Assembly: GCF_900187505.1 (NCBI RefSeq)
Contig: NZ_FYDL01000007.1
Span: 124,001-188,000 of the forward strand
From: Pseudomonas sp. Irchel s3h17
Lineage (GTDB): Bacteria; Pseudomonadota; Gammaproteobacteria; Pseudomonadales; Pseudomonadaceae
DNA length: 64,000 nucleotides
Reading direction: 5' to 3'
The notes beneath the pieces were generated by a model. The model was not told the DNA's origin, ran no database searches, and worked only from the letters and a program-made list of their open reading frames with translations. The translations under genes were made by a program, and so were the position numbers. Shown one piece after another: positions 56,023-64,000 of this stretch (position 1 is the first letter of the stretch; every line of letters starts with the position of its first letter).

Positions 56023-56820
56023 ATGAGCCTTCCGAGTCTGTTCATTCCCCATGGGGCGGGTCCCTGCTTCTTCATGCGCGGGGACTTCGGCCCGGCCGAA
56101 ATGTGGCATTCACTGGGGGCCTGGCTGCAGGGCCTGGCGTCGAGCCTGCCAGAACGGCCGAAGGCCATCCTGGTCGTTTCCGCACACTGGGAGGCCGAGC
56201 GGTTCACGCTGACTTCCAGTCCGGCCCCAGGCCTGGTCTACGACTACAGCGGATTTCCGGCGCACACCTATCGACTGCAATACCCGGTCGCCGGCGCACC
56301 CTGGCTGGCCAGGGATGCGTGCGAACGCTTGCGCGGCGCAGGACTGTCGGCAGCGCTCGACGACACACGCGGACTGGATCACGGTGCGTTCATCCCGTTC
56401 AAACTGATCTATCCGCAGGCGGATATCCCGATGCTGCAGCTGTCACTTTGCAGCGATCTGGACCCGGCAGCGCACCTGGCTGCCGGGGTGGCGCTGGCAG
56501 GGTTGCGAGAGGAGGGGGTGTTGATCGTGGGCAGCGGCATGTCTTTCCACAACGTCCGTGCATCTGGAGAGGACCTGGCTGCGCGGGCGCAGGCATTCGA
56601 TGACTGGTTGCTCGATACGCTGATGGGGACGCCGGAGGAACGAAGTCAGCGCCTGCGCCATTGGGTCGAGGCACCGCAGGCGCGTTTCGCCCATCCGCGC
56701 GAGGAACACTTGCTGCCGTTGCTGGTGGCTTGCGCTGCAGCAGGTGACCAGCCCGCGCGGCGCGTGTACGCCGAGCGGCTGGGGGGCCTCGTCGCGGTCT
56801 CGGCTTATCGCTTTGGCTAG
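56023..56820 (+). CDS. DODA-type class III extradiol dioxygenase
   Basis: This 265-residue protein belongs to the LigB-like DODA/YgiD group of extradiol dioxygenases. Metal or active-site histidines are seen in SLFIPHGAGP, VSAHWE, GLDHGAFIP and GMSFHNVRA. It would open a catechol-type ring with O2. The start at 56023 is preferred as the family begins MSLPSLFIPHG; the frame is open from 55924. It faces away from the hydratase operon and overlaps the SnoaL-like gene by four bases at the 3' end. Confidence 0.82.
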   Translation: MSLPSLFIPHGAGPCFFMRGDFGPAEMWHSLGAWLQGLASSLPERPKAILVVSAHWEAERFTLTSSPAPGLVYDYSGFPAHTYRLQYPVAGAPWLARDACERLRGAGLSAALDDTRGLDHGAFIPFKLIYPQADIPMLQLSLCSDLDPAAHLAAGVALAGLREEGVLIVGSGMSFHNVRASGEDLAARAQAFDDWLLDTLMGTPEERSQRLRHWVEAPQARFAHPREEHLLPLLVACAAAGDQPARRVYAERLGGLVAVSAYRFG

Positions 56821-57218
56821 TCGTTGCGGCTGTCGGTGGAAGCCTTCATCTCGATGTCGCCTGGGCCGAAATAGGCGCGCATGGAGGTGATGAGCCCCGC
56901 TTCGTCGAAGGTCATCACATCGATGACCCGCACCCGCACCTCCCCCTGGGGTAGCTTCACCACGGCATCGAAGGCCATCGCGGCAGCATCGCCGTGAGAG
57001 GCGCGGATCGGTGCGCAAAGCTGCAGGGTGGCACCGTTGGCCATGACGTTGCGGTAGAACTCGACGATTTTCGTCTTGCCTTCGCGCGGCGACGAGCCGT
57101 ACGGGTCTTCCACCGTTGCGTCGTCGTGGTAGAGGGCGATGATGGCTTTCAGGTCATTGCGGTTGTAGGCGTCGATGTAGGCCTGAAGGGCGCTTCTCAT
57201 TCGGATTTCCGTTGACAT
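56817..57218 (-). CDS. SnoaL/ketosteroid-isomerase-like protein
   Basis: This 133-residue NTF2-fold protein resembles ketosteroid isomerase (MRSALQAYIDAYNRNDLKAIIALYHDDATVEDPYGS). The tyrosine and acidic residues at the expected places allow an isomerase role, but this fold has many uses. AAGGAG precedes the ATG. It is last in the MFS-acyl-CoA gene set. Confidence 0.82.
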   Translation of the reverse strand: MSTEIRMRSALQAYIDAYNRNDLKAIIALYHDDATVEDPYGSSPREGKTKIVEFYRNVMANGATLQLCAPIRASHGDAAAMAFDAVVKLPQGEVRVRVIDVMTFDEAGLITSMRAYFGPGDIEMKASTDSRND

Positions 57219-57400
57219 GTCTGCTCCTTGTTCAGGCGATTGCCTGCTGGTTTATGGCGGATGTAGTTTGCGTAAGCGGCTGGAAGTCCACTCGGGTTAG
57301 ATGCACCGAGGCTTCCCACAACCAGGCCGCCACCTCTTCGCAATTCACGGGCGAACTGCAGGTTGGCGCGGATGAAGACCGATTGGCTGCGCTCGCTCAT
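57197..57400 (-). pseudogene. Short coupled frame, possible frameshifted remnant
   Basis: A 67-codon frame begins with an ATGA overlap at the MFS stop (MSERSQSVFIRANLQFAREL). Its second half looks less natural than another frame (GTG at about 57346), which reads CEEVAAWLWEASVHLTRVDF and stops at 57237 just before the next ribosome site. The two may be pieces of one frameshifted gene. No family is recognised. Confidence 0.35.
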
Positions 57401-58623
57401 GGGTTGCTCCCCGTGTTCTTGTCGTGGGGGATGGTCAGTGTCGTCAAGGCGGCCAGTGCCAGCAGGCCGGCGGTGCAGCCGAGGGCGAGGGCGTAGGAGT
57501 GCCGCTCGGCGAGCACCCCGATGAGAATAGGGCCGATGACCATGCCGAGGTCGGCGGCCATCTGGTAGCCGGCTATCACCGTACCCCCACGGCCATTGGC
57601 GGCGTCACCAGCGACGGCGGCTGCGGCGGTGGTGCAGAACGCGGTTCCGAGCCCCATCAGCGCGAGCCCGCCCAGGTAGGTTGCCAGCGTTTGCCCGCCC
57701 TGGATGAGCAGAAAACTGCCCAGTACCAGGGTCATGCCCAGCATCAGGCTTGGCTTGCGGCCCCAGGTGTCCACCCATCGGCCAGCCTTGGGCAGCAGAA
57801 GTGTCTGGGTCAGTGCACCGACGGCCAGACCGATGCCGATCCATTTCGCCGGCTGGTTGAGCACCGTCAGCAGAAACAGCGGCAGGACGGAAACCCTGAC
57901 CCCGTAAACGGCAAAGCCGATGGCGAAATTGCTGGCGATCGCGGATCGGTAAGAGGCCAGGCGTAGCGCCTGGCCAAAGCTGACCGCCGCTTGCCCGGAG
58001 TCGCTCGCCGCGCTGTGACTGTGGCGCAGGTGGCGCAGCAGCAGTGCCGCGACCAGGGCCGCCGCTCCCGTTCCGGCTCCATAGAGGAAGAACGGCAGGC
58101 GCACAGACATGTCCACGAACAGGCTGCCGATGGCGGGACCGGCGACCGTCCCGACGTAATAGGCACCCATGAACAGCCCCGCCGCGCGCCCCCGGTGGCT
58201 GGCGGCGGTGGTGCGCAGCATGAGGCTCATGGCCGACACGCTGTAGAGGATCGAGCCCATCCCGCACAGACCGCGAAATGCCAGCAACTGCTCGGCGGAA
58301 GCGGAAAAGCCGGCGGCAACGCTGCCCAGTGCCATGAGCCCAAGACCGCCGCACAGCAACCGGTACTCGCCCCAGCGATTGACCAGCCTGCCGCCTGGCC
58401 AAGCCATCAGCAGGCGGGCGAAGGGGAAGGCTGCGATGATCATGCCGATCATGCTGCTGCCCACCCCTAGTGCCTGGCCGAACACCGGAATGGCCGGTGA
58501 CTGGATGCCGAAGCCCACGGCGGAGATAAAGCTGATGACGCACAGGCAGCGCACTTCCGTGGAAATGCCGCCGAGCCAGCCGGTGTCTCCAGCGCCTCTG
58601 GACATGCTGTGCTCAGCGCCCAT
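57397..58623 (-). CDS. MFS transporter
   Basis: This 408-residue protein has about 12 membrane helices and MFS signatures (GGRLVNRWGEYR after helix 2, GRWVDTWGRKPSLMLG after helix 8). It probably imports the substrate or an intermediate of the neighbouring acyl-CoA pathway. It overlaps the enoyl-CoA hydratase gene by 11 bases, so the genes are co-transcribed. Confidence 0.9.
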   Translation of the reverse strand: MGAEHSMSRGAGDTGWLGGISTEVRCLCVISFISAVGFGIQSPAIPVFGQALGVGSSMIGMIIAAFPFARLLMAWPGGRLVNRWGEYRLLCGGLGLMALGSVAAGFSASAEQLLAFRGLCGMGSILYSVSAMSLMLRTTAASHRGRAAGLFMGAYYVGTVAGPAIGSLFVDMSVRLPFFLYGAGTGAAALVAALLLRHLRHSHSAASDSGQAAVSFGQALRLASYRSAIASNFAIGFAVYGVRVSVLPLFLLTVLNQPAKWIGIGLAVGALTQTLLLPKAGRWVDTWGRKPSLMLGMTLVLGSFLLIQGGQTLATYLGGLALMGLGTAFCTTAAAAVAGDAANGRGGTVIAGYQMAADLGMVIGPILIGVLAERHSYALALGCTAGLLALAALTTLTIPHDKNTGSNP

Positions 58624-59422
58624 GAAAGACCGGCTGGCGCTTTTGCGCGAAGGCGCTGGAGGCTTCCTTGTGATCTGCGCTGAGGAAGGTCGCCGCTTCC
58701 AGTTGCAGCCCCAGGTCGGTCACCAACTGGCTGCGCTGGCGCAGGATCTGGTTCAGCGCGCGCTTGGTGCCCTGCAGCGCGAGAGGAGGGAGGGCGGCCA
58801 TGCGCTCCGCCATCTGCAGCGCCTGATCATGCAGCTCCGTGGCCGGCATGGCCCGCAAGGCCAGGCCCAGCCGGGCCGCTTCGCTGCCACTGAGTCGCTC
58901 GCCGGTCATCAGGTAGTACTTGGCGGCGCCGAGGGGCATGCTCAGGGGCCAGGCCAGCGCGCCACCATCGCCGGCGACCAGGCCAATGGGCACATGGGTG
59001 TCGGCGATCTGGGCGTCGTCGGCGATAAGCACCACATCGCAGAGCAAGGCCAGTGTCGCCCCCAGCCCCATGGCGTAACCCTGCACCGCGGCGATAATCG
59101 GCTGTGGCACATCGAGGAAGCGCTCGATCAGGTTCCCGGCGCCGCGGGTGACCAGGGCCATGGCTTCGCATGGGGTCTGCTCGATGGCCGGCGTCTCGGC
59201 AAACGCCTTGATGTCGCCACCGACACAGAAGGCCCGTCCTGCACCCTGCAGCACCACGGCCCGGACGCTGGTGTCGTGGCGCAGGTCGGCAAGAATGGCT
59301 TCGAGGCCTTCATGCATGTCGGCTCCTACGGCATTGAGGCGTTCGGGCCGATTGAGGGTCAGCACCAGGACATGGTCCCGGCGCTCGGCGAGGATACTGT
59401 GAAAACGTCCGTAATCGGTCAT
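58613..59422 (-). CDS. Enoyl-CoA hydratase/isomerase family protein (1)
   Basis: This 269-residue crotonase-fold protein has the oxyanion-hole regions GRAFCVGGDIKAF and VQGYAMGLGATLALLCDVV. The usual catalytic glutamates of hydratases are not clear (HVPIGLVAGDGG), so it could be an isomerase or hydrolase. It lies 22 bases after the second crotonase. Confidence 0.88.
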   Translation of the reverse strand: MTDYGRFHSILAERRDHVLVLTLNRPERLNAVGADMHEGLEAILADLRHDTSVRAVVLQGAGRAFCVGGDIKAFAETPAIEQTPCEAMALVTRGAGNLIERFLDVPQPIIAAVQGYAMGLGATLALLCDVVLIADDAQIADTHVPIGLVAGDGGALAWPLSMPLGAAKYYLMTGERLSGSEAARLGLALRAMPATELHDQALQMAERMAALPPLALQGTKRALNQILRQRSQLVTDLGLQLEAATFLSADHKEASSAFAQKRQPVFHGR

Positions 59423-59444
59423 GGGGAAACTCCGTTCTTGTTGT

Positions 59445-60212
59445 CTATGGGATTGAGCGGCGCCCGAGTTTTTCCAGCATCGCCACGCGGGCTAGCGCAC
59501 GATCGGGATCAAGGACTGCAAGGCTCTGCAGCGTGACTTCGGCCTCCAGTTGCTCGGCCAGGCTGTTGCGTGCGGCCTGGGCCAGGAGGCGCTTGGTCAG
59601 CCCTACCGCGAGTCCGGGCTTGGTGGCCAGTTGCTCGGCCATCTCCAGCGCGTGTCCAAGCAGCCGTTCCGGGGGCAGCACCTCGCTCACCAGGCCCCAC
59701 TCGCGGGCCTCTTCGGCGCCCAGCCGGCGATTGCTGGCCAGCCAGGAAAAGGCCCGGGCGTAACCCAGCAACCGGGTGATGAACCAGCTGCCACCGGCAT
59801 CCGGGACCAGCCCTATGTCGACGAACGCCGGTACGAACTTGGCGCCGCTGGACGCGATCCGGATATCGGCGGCGCAAGCCAGCGAGAGTCCGGCACCCGC
59901 TGCGGCGCCGTTGACGGCTGCGATGACAGGCTTGTCCAGCGCGGCCATTGCCAGGGTGTTCGCATTGAGTGCATGGCGCAGCGTGCTATGACCCAGTGCC
60001 CCGGAGGCGGGTGGCGCGTTGAGGTCGGCACCCGCGCAGAAGCCGCGTCCGGAACCGGTCAGCACCACCGCGCGAACCTGCGAATCACTGGCCTCGTGCC
60101 AGGCATCGGAGAGCTCGCGGTGCAGCTCGGCATTGAATGCGTTCAGCGCCTCAGGGCGGTTGAGTGTCACCAGCAGCACCGCGCCCTGGCGTTCGCGCAG
60201 GACGGCGCTCAT
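59445..60212 (-). CDS. Enoyl-CoA hydratase/isomerase family protein (2)
   Basis: This 255-residue crotonase-fold protein has GRGFCAGADLNAP and VNGAAAGAGLSLACAADIRI, with DIGLVPDAGGSWF in place of the second glutamate region, as in PaaG-like isomerases. It starts in an ATGA overlap with the thiolase-like gene. Confidence 0.9.
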   Translation of the reverse strand: MSAVLRERQGAVLLVTLNRPEALNAFNAELHRELSDAWHEASDSQVRAVVLTGSGRGFCAGADLNAPPASGALGHSTLRHALNANTLAMAALDKPVIAAVNGAAAGAGLSLACAADIRIASSGAKFVPAFVDIGLVPDAGGSWFITRLLGYARAFSWLASNRRLGAEEAREWGLVSEVLPPERLLGHALEMAEQLATKPGLAVGLTKRLLAQAARNSLAEQLEAEVTLQSLAVLDPDRALARVAMLEKLGRRSIP

Positions 60213-61381
60213 AGCGCTGCTCCCGTGCCGAGGATGGCGGTGACCTGGCTGGAGAACTGACCGCCGTTGCCGTGGGCCAGCGCCAGCTCCACGCCGGCCT
60301 GCTGCCGTGCTCCGGCCTCACCGCGCAGTTGCCGCGTGGCTTCGATGAGGGCGAAGATGCCGTACATGCCCGGATGGCAGTAGGACAGGCCGCCGCCGTT
60401 GGTGTTGACCGGCAGTACGCCTCCGGGGGCGATGCGGCCATCGGCGACGAAGGCACCGCCTTCGCCCTTGGCGCAGAAGCCCAAGTCCTCCAGGAACATG
60501 ATGGTGTTGATAGTGAAGGCGTCGTAGAGCTGTAGCACGCCGATGTCCGCCGGTCTGACCCCGGCCATGGCGTAGGCTCTGGCGCAGGACTCGACTGCAC
60601 AGGTGGTGGTCAGATCAGGCATCTGGGAAATGCTGCGGTGCGAGTGCGCTTCGCCCGCGCCGAGCAGGTAGACCGGCGGCCTTGGCAGGTCACGTGCGCG
60701 ATCGGCACGGGTAACCACCAGGGCGCCGCCGCCATCGGTGACCAGACAGCAATCGCGGATGCTGAGTGGGCTGCAGACCATTTTGCTGCCCAGCACGTCG
60801 GTAATACCGAGCGGCCCTTTGTCATGGCAGAAGGCGACGGGGTTGAGTTGCGCCCAGGCGCGCGCGGCGACGGCCACCGCGGCCAACTGCTCGCGGGTGG
60901 TGCCGTACTGATGCATGTGCCGGGCGGTGGCCAGGGCGTAGCCGGACACCGGGTGGCGTGGCTTGTAGGGGGCTTCGTAGCTCGGCATCTCCAGTGGCCC
61001 GGTCAGCGGCTGCCGACGTTGGGCATCCGCGCGCGGGGTACTGCCATAGACGATCAACGCCGTGTCGCAGAGCCCGGCCTTGAGGGCCGCCGCCGCGTGG
61101 AACAGGTAGGACAGGAACGAGCTGCCGCCGATATTGCCGCTATCGCTGTAACGGGGGCGGATACCCAGGTATTCACCCAGGTCCAGGTTCGACATGAAAC
61201 GGCCGGCGACACAGCCGAACAGGCCATCGACGTCCCGGGTGCGCAGGCCCGCGTCATTCAGCGCGTGAACCGCCGCCTGGGCGGCCAGTTCGATGGGGTA
61301 GCGCTGTGGCCCGACGTCACCGAGGTCCGATTCGGCGACCCCGACGATAGCGGCAGCGCCGCGCAGATCATGGCGAGTCAT
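60209..61381 (-). CDS. SCP2-thiolase-like protein lacking catalytic cysteines
   Basis: This 390-residue protein has the thiolase fold, but the nucleophilic cysteine block is replaced by GNIGGSSFLSYLF and the C-terminal CxG by AHGNGGQ, while the histidine region GGGLSYCHPGM is kept. Such proteins, when paired with DUF35 partners, can act as retro-aldolases (for example Ltp2 in steroid side-chain removal). The DUF35 gene overlaps it by four bases (ATGA). The start at 61381 is set by that overlap and by the family N terminus. Confidence 0.88.
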   Translation of the reverse strand: MTRHDLRGAAAIVGVAESDLGDVGPQRYPIELAAQAAVHALNDAGLRTRDVDGLFGCVAGRFMSNLDLGEYLGIRPRYSDSGNIGGSSFLSYLFHAAAALKAGLCDTALIVYGSTPRADAQRRQPLTGPLEMPSYEAPYKPRHPVSGYALATARHMHQYGTTREQLAAVAVAARAWAQLNPVAFCHDKGPLGITDVLGSKMVCSPLSIRDCCLVTDGGGALVVTRADRARDLPRPPVYLLGAGEAHSHRSISQMPDLTTTCAVESCARAYAMAGVRPADIGVLQLYDAFTINTIMFLEDLGFCAKGEGGAFVADGRIAPGGVLPVNTNGGGLSYCHPGMYGIFALIEATRQLRGEAGARQQAGVELALAHGNGGQFSSQVTAILGTGAAL

Positions 61382-61758
61382 GGGCGTTCTCCTTCGTTGA
61401 GGTCGAACACCACGCGCGGCTCCTCGCCTTCGAGGCGTTCCACCCGCGCCCGGACCCGGGCGCCGATAGGCGGTGCATCGCAACCCGGTACAGTGCTCAT
61501 CATGCGAAAGCCTTCGTCCAGGTCCACCAGCACAAGGTTGTAGTGGTGTTCCTTGTCGTAGATCACGCTGGACGAATAGAGCGTGCCCAGCCCTTGGCTG
61601 TCGCGCAGGTCCAGTTCCACCGAGCCGCAATGAGGGCAGCAGGGGCGCAGGTAGAAGACCGCCTGATCGCAGTCGTGGCAGTGCTGATAAGCCAGGGCAC
61701 CCCGTGCCAGGCCTTCGAGATAGCGCTGGTACGGCGCCGGTTCACGGACATCATTCAT
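61378..61758 (-). CDS. DUF35 OB-fold/zinc-ribbon acyl-CoA-associated protein
   Basis: This 126-residue protein has a rubredoxin-like zinc ribbon (CHDCDQAV and CCPHCGSVEL) followed by an OB fold (GTLYSSSVIYDKEH). DUF35 proteins bind thiolase-like partners and acyl-CoA. It overlaps the thiolase gene on one side and the MaoC gene on the other by a few bases, which suggests a stoichiometric complex. Confidence 0.92.
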   Translation of the reverse strand: MNDVREPAPYQRYLEGLARGALAYQHCHDCDQAVFYLRPCCPHCGSVELDLRDSQGLGTLYSSSVIYDKEHHYNLVLVDLDEGFRMMSTVPGCDAPPIGARVRARVERLEGEEPRVVFDLNEGERP

Positions 61759-62218
61759 GCTGGCTTCCTCCGGGGGTGTCGTAGGTGGCGACGGCGATTG
61801 CCGTCAGGACGTCCTGGCGCTGACCGTTGGCTGCTTCGCGCTGCACCAGCAGTTCACAGTTCACCTGCATGCAGTCAGGGCCTTCGGGGTCGATGGCGGT
61901 AACCCGGCCGCTGAGGATCAGGGTGTCGCCTGGCCAGACCTGGGAGACGTAGCGCACCGAGTACCTGCGCAGCGCCGCCAGGCCCAGCCAGGAAGTCGCG
62001 TAGGCCGAGAGGATGCCCGCCGTCAGCAGGCCATGGCCGAATACGCTGCGGTAGCCGGCACGGTGGGCAAAGGTCTCGTCGTGGTGGATGGGATTGAGGT
62101 CGCCACTGGCGCCGGCGTAGCGAACGATGTCGGTTCGGGTGATCGGCCCGACACGGCGCACGGGGGCGGTGTCTCCGATCTGGAAACGAGGCGAAGCGTC
62201 GTGGTTTGTGCTGTTCAT
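61751..62218 (-). CDS. MaoC-type enoyl-CoA hydratase (catalytic subunit)
   Basis: This 155-residue hot-dog-fold protein has the hydratase 2 motif YAGASGDLNPIHHDETFA with the catalytic aspartate and histidine, and GYRSVFGHGLLTAG. It would hydrate an enoyl-CoA, probably as a heteromer with the adjacent non-catalytic MaoC protein, as in ChsH1-ChsH2. The start at 62218 overlaps the previous stop (ATGA). Confidence 0.9.
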   Translation of the reverse strand: MNSTNHDASPRFQIGDTAPVRRVGPITRTDIVRYAGASGDLNPIHHDETFAHRAGYRSVFGHGLLTAGILSAYATSWLGLAALRRYSVRYVSQVWPGDTLILSGRVTAIDPEGPDCMQVNCELLVQREAANGQRQDVLTAIAVATYDTPGGSQHE

Positions 62219-62694
62219 GTGGGCAGTACCTCGTGCTCGTCCATGGGCGGCGGTGGGGGCAGTTCGATGATGGTGCTGCGGGCGATCAGCGCCAGTCGAT
62301 CGTGTTCGTCGTAGAATCCCATCTCGCGCACGATCAGGGTCATCTCGCCCTTGGCGCCCCGCTTGCAGGTCACGTCGGCGATATGCGAGCGGACGGTGAA
62401 TTCCTCGCCGGCCAGCACCGGTCGCAGGTATTCCCATTCATTGCCGCCGGCCAGTACGCGCTTGAGGTCGAGGTTGAGCGGGTTGCCTTCCTGCGGGGGT
62501 TGCCAGTGCATGGAGACGGTGCTGAAGGTCGGCGGTGCCGGCGGGGCGGAGAAGCCCTGCCGGCGCGCCGCCTCGGGGTCGAAGTAACAGGCATCGGTAC
62601 AGAGGATCGCCTTGGCGAACTCGGCGATCTTGCCTTCCTCGACCTTGAAGCGGAACGAGGGGAACTGGTAACCGACCAGGGATTGATCTGCCAT
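62215..62694 (-). CDS. MaoC-type protein (FAS1-like N-terminal hot-dog domain)
   Basis: This 159-residue protein resembles the N-terminal dehydratase-like domain of MaoC proteins (VGYQFPSFRFKVEEGKIAEFA, APPTFSTVSMHW) and lacks the D/H hydratase motif. It is likely the structural partner of the catalytic MaoC encoded next to it. It starts 13 bases after the synthetase gene. Confidence 0.88.
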   Translation of the reverse strand: MADQSLVGYQFPSFRFKVEEGKIAEFAKAILCTDACYFDPEAARRQGFSAPPAPPTFSTVSMHWQPPQEGNPLNLDLKRVLAGGNEWEYLRPVLAGEEFTVRSHIADVTCKRGAKGEMTLIVREMGFYDEHDRLALIARSTIIELPPPPPMDEHEVLPT

Positions 62695-62707
62695 CGCGTT
62701 CACTCCT

Positions 62708-64000
62708 TCAGTGCGCCGGCCCGGATGACCCGGCCAGCACCACCAGTGCGTCGGCGGCGAAGACCTTGCCGTCGTCGACCCGGATCGGGTTGATGTCGAT
62801 TTCGTTGACCTCCTCGAGCTCCAGGGCCAGGTTGCCGACGCCAATCATGATGGCGGCGATCTGCGTCTGTTCCTCGGCGCTGAGGCCTCGCCGCCCCTGG
62901 ACCAGGCGCCCCTGGAGCAGTTTTCCGAGCGCGACGCGGGCGGTGTCGAGCCCGAACGGCGGGCGCAACAGCGTGGTTTCCGCCAACTGTTCGATCAGCA
63001 CGCCACCCAGGCCCACCGCCACCATGGGGCCGAACACCGGGTCGCGCTGCAAGCCGCAGGTCAGTTCCACGCGTGCGGGTACCATCTCCTGCACCAGCAC
63101 GCCGTCGAGGACGGCATGGGGTGCCCGGCGCCGCACTTCGTCGAGCATGTCTCTATAGGCTTCACGCACCGCGTCCGGCCCCTGCAGACCCAGGCGGATG
63201 GCGCCCACGTCGGACTTGTGCGGCAGCTGATAGGACATGACCTTGAGCACCACCTTGCCGCCGATGCGCGTCGCCGCCGCGATGGCGTCCTCCTCGCTGT
63301 GTACCCACTCTTCACGGGTGATGGGAATGCCGTACTCGGCGAACAGGCGCTTACCCTGGGCCTCCATCAGCACCTGCTCCCCCTGGGGCAACCGCAGGTG
63401 TTGCCGCGCGCGCCGGGCACGTTCGGCATCGGGTTCCCGGGCGTGATCCGCCGCGAGGGACTGTCGCGAGGAGAAACGCTGCAGGGCGGCGAGCGAGCGG
63501 GCGATCCTCTGCGGATCGGTGTAGGTCGGCACGCCAGCCTGCTTCAAGGGTTCCACAAGGTCGGTGGACAGCACAGCCATGGGTTTGTCGGTGCGCTGGT
63601 AGAGCGCGGCCAGTTCCCTGGCTGCCTCGATGGCGCGAGCCCAGGTGACCGTGGTGAGCATGTCGACCGAAGGGCTTTGGGCGACCAGGTTCTGCAGTGC
63701 GAAAAGTGACTCCTGCTTCACCGCTGCGGTGGTGTCGATGGGGTTGGCCACGCTGCCGAAGAAGGGCGTGTGCAGCACACTGAGCATCTGTGCCTGTTCC
63801 GCTTCGGGGAAGGTCGGGATATCCAGGCCGTTGAGACTGGCTTCGTCGGCCAGCAACACGCCGGTACCGCCGGAGGCGGTGATGATCGCCAGGCGTTTGC
63901 CGGACGCCCGGCGACCGTCCTGGAAGATCATGCCCAGATCGAGCATCTCCTCCAGGCTGTGAGCCACGATCACGCCGTACTGACGGCAGACCGCATCGAA
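62708..64000 (-). CDS. NDP-forming acyl-CoA synthetase (5' end beyond window)
   Basis: The 431 codons seen cover the middle and C-terminal parts of an acetate-CoA ligase/acyl-CoA synthetase of the NDP-forming type. A succinyl-CoA-ligase-like domain (RLAIITASGGTGVLLADEA, TPFFGSVANPIDTTAAV) is followed by an ATP-grasp domain (GIPITREEWVHSEEDAIAAA, KVMSYQLPHKSDVGAIRLGL, EIDINPIRV). It activates a carboxylic acid with CoA, the expected first step for the downstream acyl-CoA genes. The frame stays open to base 64000. Confidence 0.92.
   Translation of the reverse strand, partial: FDAVCRQYGVIVAHSLEEMLDLGMIFQDGRRASGKRLAIITASGGTGVLLADEASLNGLDIPTFPEAEQAQMLSVLHTPFFGSVANPIDTTAAVKQESLFALQNLVAQSPSVDMLTTVTWARAIEAARELAALYQRTDKPMAVLSTDLVEPLKQAGVPTYTDPQRIARSLAALQRFSSRQSLAADHAREPDAERARRARQHLRLPQGEQVLMEAQGKRLFAEYGIPITREEWVHSEEDAIAAATRIGGKVVLKVMSYQLPHKSDVGAIRLGLQGPDAVREAYRDMLDEVRRRAPHAVLDGVLVQEMVPARVELTCGLQRDPVFGPMVAVGLGGVLIEQLAETTLLRPPFGLDTARVALGKLLQGRLVQGRRGLSAEEQTQIAAIMIGVGNLALELEEVNEIDINPIRVDDGKVFAADALVVLAGSSGPAH

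Overview
The window is chromosomal DNA from a Pseudomonas of the fluorescens type. The evidence is the synteny thrS-infC-rpmI-rplT-pheS-pheT-ihfA-MerR-tRNA-Pro, an RsmE-type CsrA protein, a full rbs ribose operon, and GC-rich codon use typical of the genus. No species can be named from the sequence alone.

Bases 1-21366 are core genome. They hold a DUF2214 membrane protein, rsmE, a SPOR lipoprotein, an apparently SOS-controlled DUF1654-endA pair, a periplasmic glutaminase/asparaginase, the ribose operon (rbsBACRKD plus an exported nucleoside hydrolase) behind a clear promoter and palindromic operator, several small conserved proteins, a cold-shock protein, and the translation operon. The leader of thrS carries two hairpins that look like threonine tRNA anticodon arms (loops with GGU and UGU). 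infC has no ATG at its family start and appears to begin at one of three tandem ATT codons.

Bases 21319-38074 are a genomic island in tRNA-Pro(GGG), bounded by a 53-bp direct repeat of the tRNA 3' end. Its left third is prophage-derived: integrase, excisionase-like protein, DUF2786, DUF2303, a tail-gene fragment, and an orphan adenine methylase behind a LexA-type box. Its right part is metabolic: serine hydrolase, ABM monooxygenase, two SDRs, pirin, azoreductase and LysR regulators. One SDR gene lies between two integron attC sites, so it looks like a gene cassette stranded without an integrase. A second integrase remnant lies just past the right repeat, which suggests tandem island accretion.

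Bases 38075-50452 are a scar zone: broken integrases, a truncated TonB receptor, a second copy of the tail-fragment/LexA-box/adenine-methylase segment, IS30 and IS3-type remnants, and a small phage-gene block between IS3-type ends. Embedded in it is an intact cluster (43173-48650) with a LysE exporter, a quinone oxidoreductase, a LysR regulator, a membrane di-iron desaturase, and a compact pair resembling the two subunits of coenzyme-B12 glutamate mutase. This combination is the best candidate here for an undescribed pathway.

Bases 50453-64000 hold a MAPEG protein, a REPIN-bearing MITE that landed inside a terminator, and a catabolic region on the minus strand. That region has a flavin reductase with a MarR-like tail, a meta-cleavage lower pathway (hydratase, acetaldehyde dehydrogenase, aldolase), a class III extradiol dioxygenase on the plus strand, a SnoaL-like protein, an MFS carrier, and a tightly overlapping acyl-CoA operon (two enoyl-CoA hydratases, a thiolase-like protein without catalytic cysteines, a DUF35 protein, two MaoC-type proteins, and an NDP-forming acyl-CoA synthetase that runs off the window). 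The set suggests side-chain removal from a CoA-activated aromatic or steroid-like compound by a retro-aldol step, followed by ring cleavage.
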